A stretch of DNA of 19,945 nt from CAYPKW01 sp964411425 (GTDB lineage: Bacteria > Pseudomonadota > Alphaproteobacteria > Dongiales > Dongiaceae): positions 1 to 19,945 of the forward strand of contig CAYPKW010000044.1 of the NCBI GenBank assembly GCA_964411425.1. Direction: 5' to 3'. Within the stretch, counting starts at the first letter, position 1. Every line of letters starts with the position of its first letter. The notes under the pieces are model-generated. The model saw only the letters and a program-made list of their open reading frames with translations, had not been told where the DNA came from and searched no databases. Below are positions 16,208 through 19,945 of the stretch, in pieces. Made by a program: the position numbers and the translations under genes.

Positions 16208-16626
16208 AGTACTGGGACGGCTCCGCGATCGTGCCGCTCATTGTCGACGAGCCTGGCCGCGAGCGTCTGCTTGGCGTCCTCGCGGCCGATCGCGCCATCA
16301 TCGTGTGGTGGGGCACCCCCGTCGAGTGCGCCTCGGCGATCGCGCGGCGGGAGCGCGCGGGCGATCTTGCAGTGGACGCGGCCAATGCGGCCCTCGCCCG
16401 GCTGCGCGCGCTGGAGCCGTCTTGGGCGGAGGTGATCCCGTCCGAAGCACTCCGGCGCCTGGCGCTCCGGCTGCTGCGCACGCACGCTCTCCGCGCCGCC
16501 GATTCGCTGCAACTGGCGGCGGCGCTCGTCGCCGCCGAGCAGGAGCCGGAGGCGCTCGACTTCGTGTGCCTCGACGACCGTCTGGCGAGCGCCGCCCGGC
16601 GCGAGGGCTTCGCCGTCGTCTCGTAG
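16204..16626 (+). CDS. PIN-domain ribonuclease toxin (VapC-like), partner of the Phd antitoxin
   Basis: This 140-residue PIN-domain protein, presumably an Mg-dependent RNase, is held inactive by the Phd antitoxin encoded just upstream. The acidic active-site residues are present: D5 (YWDGSAIVPL), E41 (TPVECASAI), D100 (RAADSLQLAAAL) and D124/D125 (FVCLDDRLASAARREGF). It starts at TTG 16204, overlapping the antitoxin stop by four bases; the D5 position fits the family N-terminus, which supports this rare start. It appears intact. Targets of such toxins are often tRNA or rRNA, but its target cannot be inferred. Confidence 0.87.
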   Translation: MKYWDGSAIVPLIVDEPGRERLLGVLAADRAIIVWWGTPVECASAIARRERAGDLAVDAANAALARLRALEPSWAEVIPSEALRRLALRLLRTHALRAADSLQLAAALVAAEQEPEALDFVCLDDRLASAARREGFAVVS

Positions 16627-16662
16627 GACGCCGTATCCGAAAGCCACCCGGGCCACGGAGTC

Positions 16663-16707
16663 TTGAATACCTCATCGATCTCTGCCTATGTATATGCTGG
16701 GGCATAT
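16663..16707 (+). promoter_or_regulatory. vapBC promoter and operator candidate
   Basis: TTGAAT (16663-16668), 18 bases, then TATGTA (16687-16692) form a promoter. Directly on its downstream edge is an inverted repeat: ATATGC (16692-16697), four bases, GCATAT (16702-16707). VapB-type antitoxins with their toxin repress from such palindromes. The site is about 20 bases before the vapB ATG. Confidence 0.55.
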
Positions 16708-16725
16708 GACCCTGGAGACCTGCTC

Positions 16726-16977
16726 ATGTCGATCCGCCGTCGCGCCCGCCTGTTCAAGAATGGCCGCAGCCAGGCGGTCCGCATCCCGCGCGAGTTCGAG
16801 TTGCCGGCAGGCGAGGTCGTCATCCGCAAGGAAGGTCGCCGTCTGATCATCGAACCCGCGCCGAAACGGCAATCCTTGCTGGACGTGCTGGCGCAATTCG
16901 CCAAGGAAGGACCGTTGCCGGAGTCCGATCGCTTCCCGAGGCTCACGGATTATCCGCCCGAGCCTGTCGAATTGTGA
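16726..16977 (+). CDS. vapB: VapB antitoxin, AbrB-type
   Basis: This 83-residue antitoxin has an N-terminal AbrB/SpoVT swapped-hairpin DNA-binding domain. RRRARLFKNGRSQAVRIPREFELPAGEVVIRKEGRRLIIEPA (about residues 4-45) matches the family line NGRSQAVR.P.EF. The C-terminal part (SLLDVLAQFAKEGPLPESDRFPRLTDYPPEPVEL) is the flexible toxin-binding tail. GGAG eight bases upstream supports this ATG. A TTG at 16663 in the same frame would start within the -35 box, so I reject it. The stop overlaps the vapC GTG by three bases. Confidence 0.9.
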   Translation: MSIRRRARLFKNGRSQAVRIPREFELPAGEVVIRKEGRRLIIEPAPKRQSLLDVLAQFAKEGPLPESDRFPRLTDYPPEPVEL

Positions 16978-17378
16978 TGCCCCGTTATCTTCTCGATACC
17001 AACATCATCAGCCATTTCGTGATTCAGCCCGAAGGGCGCGTCGCGCAAGCCATCGCTCGAATTGGAGCGCCGCAGGTCTGCACCAGCATAATTGTCGCGG
17101 CCGAGCTTCGCTACGGCGCCGTCAAGAAAGGCTCAGCTCGCCTAACCGCTCGCATCGAGTCCGCGCTCGCGGCGCTTGACGTGCTGCCGTTCCAGGCGCC
17201 GGCCGATGCCGTCTACGGCCGACTGCGGGCCGACCTCGAACGCCGCGGACGACCGATCGGCGCCAATGATCTCCTGATCGCCGCGCACGCGCTGGCGCTC
17301 GGCTGCACGCTTGTCACCGACAACGTGAAGGAGTTTGCGCGCATCAAGGGCCTCGCCATCGAAAATTGGCTGCGCTAG
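16974..17378 (+). CDS. vapC: VapC toxin, PIN-domain endoribonuclease
   Basis: This 134-residue VapC has a complete PIN active site: D8 (YLLDTNIIS), E44 (VAAELRYG), D99 (GANDLLIAAHALA) and D116 (LVTDNVKEFARIKGLAIENW). The C-terminal TDN..EF.RI.GL..ENW is typical of VapC toxins that cut initiator tRNA or similar RNAs. The start is either GTG 16974 (overlap of four, GTGA) or ATG 16977 (overlap of one); both keep the MPRYLLDTN opening. It forms an operon with vapB and appears functional. Confidence 0.93.
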   Translation: MMPRYLLDTNIISHFVIQPEGRVAQAIARIGAPQVCTSIIVAAELRYGAVKKGSARLTARIESALAALDVLPFQAPADAVYGRLRADLERRGRPIGANDLLIAAHALALGCTLVTDNVKEFARIKGLAIENWLR

Positions 17379-17414
17379 ACGGTGCCCCGCAGCGCGGCGG
17401 CGCCTGGCGGTCCG

Positions 17415-17441
17415 GCTGCTGGCGGCGAAACCGCCGCGCGC
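17415..17441 (+). pseudogene. Fragment of a Phd-type antitoxin gene
   Basis: These 27 bases are identical to 16129-16155 in the intact phd-like gene and keep the same reading phase (LLAAKPPRA). The reading frame continues to a TAG at about 17475. There is no start and no toxin gene, so this is a leftover of a second copy lying between vapC and parE. Confidence 0.65.
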
Positions 17442-17490
17442 CGCCGAACGCCGGTTTGGCCGCGGACAACGACCCTAGATATCCGCAACC

Positions 17491-17856
17491 CTATCCGTCA
17501 GGCTCGCCGCCAGACGGTACTTGCCGCGCCAGATCCATCGCGTCATGCAGGAGCCGCAAGACCTCGATGACGCGCCGCCCCCCGTCGCGACCGATCCGAA
17601 ACATCGCGAAGTGCCGCCCCTTGCGCCCCTGGCGGGCGACATGGAGCGTGAACAGTCCCTTGGCGATCTCGTCACGCGCCTTGGCGCCGGCGACCGTCGG
17701 CCCCGCGATCAAGGCTTCGAGAGCGTCGGTGAGCGTCGTCGCGTAAACGCGCGCCTGCGCTTCTCCGAACCGCTCGACCGTCCAGCGCAGGATGTTGTGG
17801 AAGTCCGCCTCCGCGGCCGCCGTGAGGCGGACCGGCCAAGGGCACTCCGTCGGCAC
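17491..17856 (-). CDS. parE: ParE/RelE-family toxin
   Basis: This 121-residue toxin is of the RelE/ParE superfamily. The first helices are VRLTAAAEADFHNILRWTVERFGEAQARVYATTLTDALEAL (9-49). The core GLFTLHVARQGRKGRHFAMFRI (67-88) and the ending VIEVLRLLHDAMDLARQVP (96-114) fit ParE proteins, which act on DNA gyrase, rather than ribosome-dependent RelE; this is family-level inference. The start is a GTG whose G is shared with the last base of the parD TAG stop, so translation is coupled. The toxin appears complete. Confidence 0.87.
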   Translation of the reverse strand: MPTECPWPVRLTAAAEADFHNILRWTVERFGEAQARVYATTLTDALEALIAGPTVAGAKARDEIAKGLFTLHVARQGRKGRHFAMFRIGRDGGRRVIEVLRLLHDAMDLARQVPSGGEPDG

Positions 17857-18158
17857 TACTTGCGGGGCTTTCCGGCGGCGCGGCCCGCGATGGCATTGTC
17901 GGCAAGCGCTCCGAGGCGCCGGCGAAGCGCCTTGGGCGACTCAAAGGTGCGGAAACGGCCACTCTCGATGTCGGCGATGCCGACGCGCGCGGCCTCGCGC
18001 AGCGCCTTCCGCCGCGCCTTGTCCTCCGCGTCGCGGCCTTCGATCAACCGCAGTCCCTCGCGCAGCACCTCGCTCGCGTTCTGATATCGGCCGGAAGCGA
18101 CGAGACGTTCGACCAGCTCCGCCTGGCGCGGAGTCAGAACGACATTGCGGGTCGGCAT
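17856..18158 (-). CDS. parD: ParD/CopG-family antitoxin
   Basis: This 100-residue antitoxin has an N-terminal ribbon-helix-helix, MPTRNVVLTPRQAELVERLVASGRYQNASEVLREGLRLIE, the standard ParD opening. The C-terminal region includes KARRKALREAARVGIADIESGRFRTFES, typical of the ParE-binding tail, followed by a further basic extension (LRRRLGALADNAIAGRAAGKPRK). GGAG about ten bases upstream and the family opening fix the start at 18158; a longer in-frame start at 18251 would read through the operator. It forms a minus-strand operon with parE, convergent with vapBC. Confidence 0.9.
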   Translation of the reverse strand: MPTRNVVLTPRQAELVERLVASGRYQNASEVLREGLRLIEGRDAEDKARRKALREAARVGIADIESGRFRTFESPKALRRRLGALADNAIAGRAAGKPRK

Positions 18159-18191
18159 GGGTGCAAGGCTCCAACGGTGCACGTGACTGAT

Positions 18192-18224
18192 TGGCATAAT
18201 ATGCCATAAGCGGCCCCGCGGCAA
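18192..18224 (-). promoter_or_regulatory. parDE promoter with overlapping operator palindrome
   Basis: On the minus strand, TTGCCG (18224-18219), 17 bases, then TATTAT (18201-18196). The -10 lies within a perfect palindrome TGGCATA-A-TATGCCA (18192-18206), a natural binding site for the ParD ribbon-helix-helix. The transcription start would be about 30 bases before the parD ATG. Confidence 0.6.
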
Positions 18225-18279
18225 GCCTGATCGCAAGGCCCGCAGGGCCACGGACGGCGCCCGCCATCGGAACGGAAGC

Positions 18280-18329
18280 TTGACGGGATGCGATCAATGA
18301 TTGACAATCAATCATTGATCGCATGGAGG
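18280..18329 (+). promoter_or_regulatory. fitA promoter, 17-bp inverted repeat operator and ribosome site
   Basis: TTGACG (18280-18285), 17 bases, then GACAAT (18303-18308) form a promoter. It is covered by a perfect 17-bp inverted repeat, ATGCGATCAATGATTGA (18288-18304), three bases, then its inverse (18308-18324). Each arm itself contains a dyad (TCAATGATTGA and TCAATCATTGA). GGAGG (18325-18329) is the ribosome site, seven bases before the ATG. The outer TGCGATCA/TGATCGCA half-sites recall the gonococcal FitAB operator as I remember it. Confidence 0.62.
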
Positions 18330-18336
18330 CCGGCGC

Positions 18337-18585
18337 ATGGCCAGCATCACGATCCGCAATCTCGAGGACGGGCTCAAGGGCCGGCTGCGGGTCCGCGCCG
18401 CGCGGCACGGACGATCCATGGAGGACGAGGCGCGCGACATGTTGCGCACGGCCTTGGCCCGCGAGCGGCAGCCGCCGCGCAGTCTTGCCGCGGCCATCCG
18501 GCGGCGGTTCCTGGCGCGGGGCGGCGTCGATCTTCCGGCGGCGCCTCGCGAAGCGATGCGCGAGCCGCCGGATTTCGGGCGATGA
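18337..18585 (+). CDS. fitA: FitA-type antitoxin (ribbon-helix-helix), orphaned
   Basis: This 82-residue antitoxin is of the FitA/VapB ribbon-helix-helix type. MASITIRNLEDGLKGRLRVRAARHGRSMEDEARDMLRTAL (1-40) is the DNA-binding domain of the family and is followed by a toxin-binding tail (LAAAIRRRFLARGGVDLPAAPREAMREPPDFGR). The gene is intact, with a good promoter, operator and ribosome site. Its stop overlaps the ATG of a PIN toxin gene (ATGA) of which only four codons remain, so it is now an antitoxin without its partner. It could still repress its promoter or buffer a related toxin elsewhere (inference). Confidence 0.87.
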   Translation: MASITIRNLEDGLKGRLRVRAARHGRSMEDEARDMLRTALARERQPPRSLAAAIRRRFLARGGVDLPAAPREAMREPPDFGR

Positions 18586-18638
18586 TCGTCCTCTGTGAAA
18601 TAGCGCCCAACCGTGACCCCACCTGTGACGCCATATAA
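18582..18638 (+). pseudogene. Truncated FitB/VapC PIN-toxin gene
   Basis: The ATG overlaps the fitA stop by four bases, exactly as a fitB gene should start. The first four codons give MIVL, the usual opening before the catalytic DTN. At 18594 the frame enters the terminal repeat of a small element, reads CEIAPNRDPTCDAI and stops. No PIN domain follows beyond the element. Confidence 0.7.
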
Positions 18639-18784
18639 CGCATTGCGTTCGTTGGAGAATAGTTGAATCCGGCGGGGGCGCGTTTCGCTTCCAACCGTGA
18701 CCCCTCCCAGACACTCGATCCAATAGTTCCATCAATGACTTAGCACCACCTGATGGTGGGGTCACGGTTGGACGCGATTTCACA
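18594..18784. mobile_element. 191-bp MITE-like element with 30-bp terminal inverted repeats
   Basis: The ends TGTGAAAT.GCG.CCAACC... (18594-18623) and their inverse (18755-18784) match at 28 of 30 positions. A third, internal copy of the core TTCCAACCGTGACCCC lies at 18689-18704. The interior has no open reading frame of note, so any movement would need a transposase encoded elsewhere. I see no target-site duplication. It replaces the body of the PIN toxin gene next to fitA. It may be a MITE or a remnant of a larger insertion sequence. Confidence 0.68.
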
Positions 18785-18873
18785 GGTCGAAGGTTGCGGG
18801 CCGACCCCGGCGCGCTGTAGAGTCCCAACCGCTGGCCGGCCCCATCGGTGCGCGGCGCCAGGGAGAAAAATCG

Positions 18874-19728
18874 ATGTTCATCCAGACCGAAAGCGGGCGC
18901 GACCCGGCAACGATGAAGTTCCTGCCGGGCCGTGCGGTCCTGCCGTCTCGGACCGTCGAGTTCGGCGACGCCGACTCGGCCAAGGGATCGGCGATCGCCA
19001 CGCGCCTGTTCGCCATCACCTCCGTCCGCCGAGTCGTGCTGGGCCCGGACTTCATCACTGTCACGAAGGGCGACGAGACCGACTGGTCGTCGCTCAAGCC
19101 GGCGGTCATGGGCGTGATCATGGAGCATTTCGTGAGTGGCGCGCCGGTCTTCGTCGACCCGGAGCCGCAGGAGACCGTCGACATCGGGTTCCCGCCCGAA
19201 GACAGCGAAGTCGTGGCCGAGCTCAAGGAGCTGATCGAAACCCGCATCCGCCCCACGGCGACTGAAAGCGGCGGCGACGTCGCGTTCCGCGGGTTTAGTG
19301 ACGGCATCGTCTATCTGGCGATGGAGGGGGGCGCTTTTGCGCTCAAGGACCGCATCGCCATGATGTTGCGCCACTACGTACCCGAGGTGCACGGCGTGCG
19401 CGACTATCGCGACGGGGTCCCCAAGCCCGGCCTCGACACCCCGGAGGCGGCTGCCATCCGCGCGCTGCTGGACGACGCGATCAATCCGTCGGTCGCCGCG
19501 CATGGCGGGCACGTCTCCCTCGTCGATGTCGTCGAGCGCACCGCGTATATTCGATTGGAAGGCGGCTGCCAGGGCTGTGGTATGGCCGACGTGACGTTGA
19601 AGAAAGGGATCGAGATCGAAATTAAACGGGCGGTGCCGGCGATCGCGGCCGTCCTCGATACGACCGACCACGCGGGCGGCAGAAACCCCTACTATCAACC
19701 GGGCAAAGGCGGAGCCAGCCCGTTTTAG
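18874..19728 (+). CDS. Nfu-type Fe-S scaffold protein with two NifU-like domains
   Basis: This 284-residue protein is of the Nfu/NifU family, which assembles or carries 4Fe-4S clusters to target enzymes. Residues 1-90 form the Nfu N-terminal domain (MFIQTE...ATMKFLPG, then TRLFAITSVRRVVLGPDFITVTK). Residues 112-178 form a NifU-like domain (VVAELKELIETRIRPTATESGGDVAFRGF...MLRHYVPEVHGVRDY) that lacks its CxxC loop. Residues 190-262 form a second NifU domain with intact ligands C232 and C235 (LEGGCQGCGMADVTLKKGIEIEIKRAVPAI). Ordinary alphaproteobacterial Nfu proteins are near 185-190 residues with one cysteine-bearing domain. AGGGAGAAAA before the ATG is a good ribosome site. Confidence 0.9.
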   Translation: MFIQTESGRDPATMKFLPGRAVLPSRTVEFGDADSAKGSAIATRLFAITSVRRVVLGPDFITVTKGDETDWSSLKPAVMGVIMEHFVSGAPVFVDPEPQETVDIGFPPEDSEVVAELKELIETRIRPTATESGGDVAFRGFSDGIVYLAMEGGAFALKDRIAMMLRHYVPEVHGVRDYRDGVPKPGLDTPEAAAIRALLDDAINPSVAAHGGHVSLVDVVERTAYIRLEGGCQGCGMADVTLKKGIEIEIKRAVPAIAAVLDTTDHAGGRNPYYQPGKGGASPF

Positions 19729-19757
19729 TGGCGCGACTCCAACCGATGGTACCCAGG

Positions 19758-19842
19758 CTGGTCATGCGCGGGCTTGATTCGCGCATCCAGAAACTTGGCC
19801 TTTGGCCCGGATGGCCCGGTCTCTGCCCGGCGATGACGATGA
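19758..19842. repeat. Palindromic intergenic repeats after the Nfu gene
   Basis: A hairpin at 19758-19790 pairs CTGG..ATGCGCG with CGCGCAT..CCAG around a nine-base loop. A second, less perfect GCCCGG/CCCGGC palindrome follows within about 19802-19842 and ends in GATGACGA. This pair of motifs (CATGCGCGGGCTTGA... and ...GCCCGGCGATGACG) is of the kind scattered between genes in alphaproteobacteria. It may end or stabilise the Nfu transcript. No gene is recognisable from 19729 to 19945. Confidence 0.6.
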
Positions 19843-19945
19843 GGGGTCGAAGACAAAACGGGTATGGATTGTCTGGGTCAGACCACTAGCGCGCCATTGG
19901 GTTGCGTGAGCCGCGAGGCGAAGCAAAAGACGCCGCCGGCAGGGC

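Noticed and set aside
16663..16725. N-terminal extension of VapB from a TTG start
   Set aside because: The start would lie in the -35 box and the extension would cover the promoter and operator. The ATG at 16726 has a ribosome site and matches the family N-terminus.
17941..19698. 585-codon minus-strand reading frame spanning parD, fitA, the small element and the Nfu gene
   Set aside because: It crosses several well-supported genes and operators and has no coherent domain; it is open only by base composition.

Overview
The window looks like chromosomal DNA of a high-GC alphaproteobacterium. The evidence is a DUF1476 protein, the zeta inhibitor of the F1Fo-ATPase typical of Alphaproteobacteria; its position beside purine genes; the map-radC pair; palindromic intergenic repeats of the alphaproteobacterial type; and GC-rich codon use throughout. 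A Rhizobiales- or Rhodospirillales-like genome is plausible, but the sequence alone cannot fix the genus.

Positions 1-4945 carry housekeeping genes: methionine aminopeptidase (map), radC, a TIGR02466-type 2-oxoglutarate/iron oxygenase, a crotonase on the minus strand, and a divergent HerA-type hexameric ATPase. Positions 5198-5858 hold a higBA toxin-antitoxin (TA) module with a palindromic operator candidate. It is followed by 443 bases of palindromic repeat mosaic. Next come an EamA/DMT transporter, a EutQ-like cupin and, convergently, a two-domain FMN/FAD/Fe-S oxidoreductase.

Positions 9703-15845 are the purine block. It contains purB, then on the minus strand the ATPase inhibitor followed by an O-methyltransferase, an NRDE/TANGO2 protein, and purC-purS-purQ. 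A BrnT-like toxin gene and an unrecognised 130-residue partner lie between purS and purQ. The partner's stop codon overlaps the purQ start (ATGA).

Positions 15846-18784 lie downstream of purQ, where purL commonly follows in related genomes. They hold a dense TA island: Phd/PIN, VapBC and ParDE, plus an intact FitA-type antitoxin whose PIN toxin gene is cut off after four codons. The cut falls at the left end of a 191-bp element with 30-bp terminal inverted repeats. Two antitoxin gene fragments, one after purQ and one after vapC, match intact genes in the same island, so the region has been rearranged more than once. Four of the TA loci have recognisable promoter/operator palindromes.

Positions 18785-19945 contain an unusual Nfu-type iron-sulfur scaffold with two NifU-like domains, the first lacking its CxxC cluster ligands, and then palindromic intergenic repeats. 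The most interesting candidates are the purS-brnT-orf-purQ arrangement, the degraded TA island with its small mobile element, and the domain-duplicated Nfu protein.
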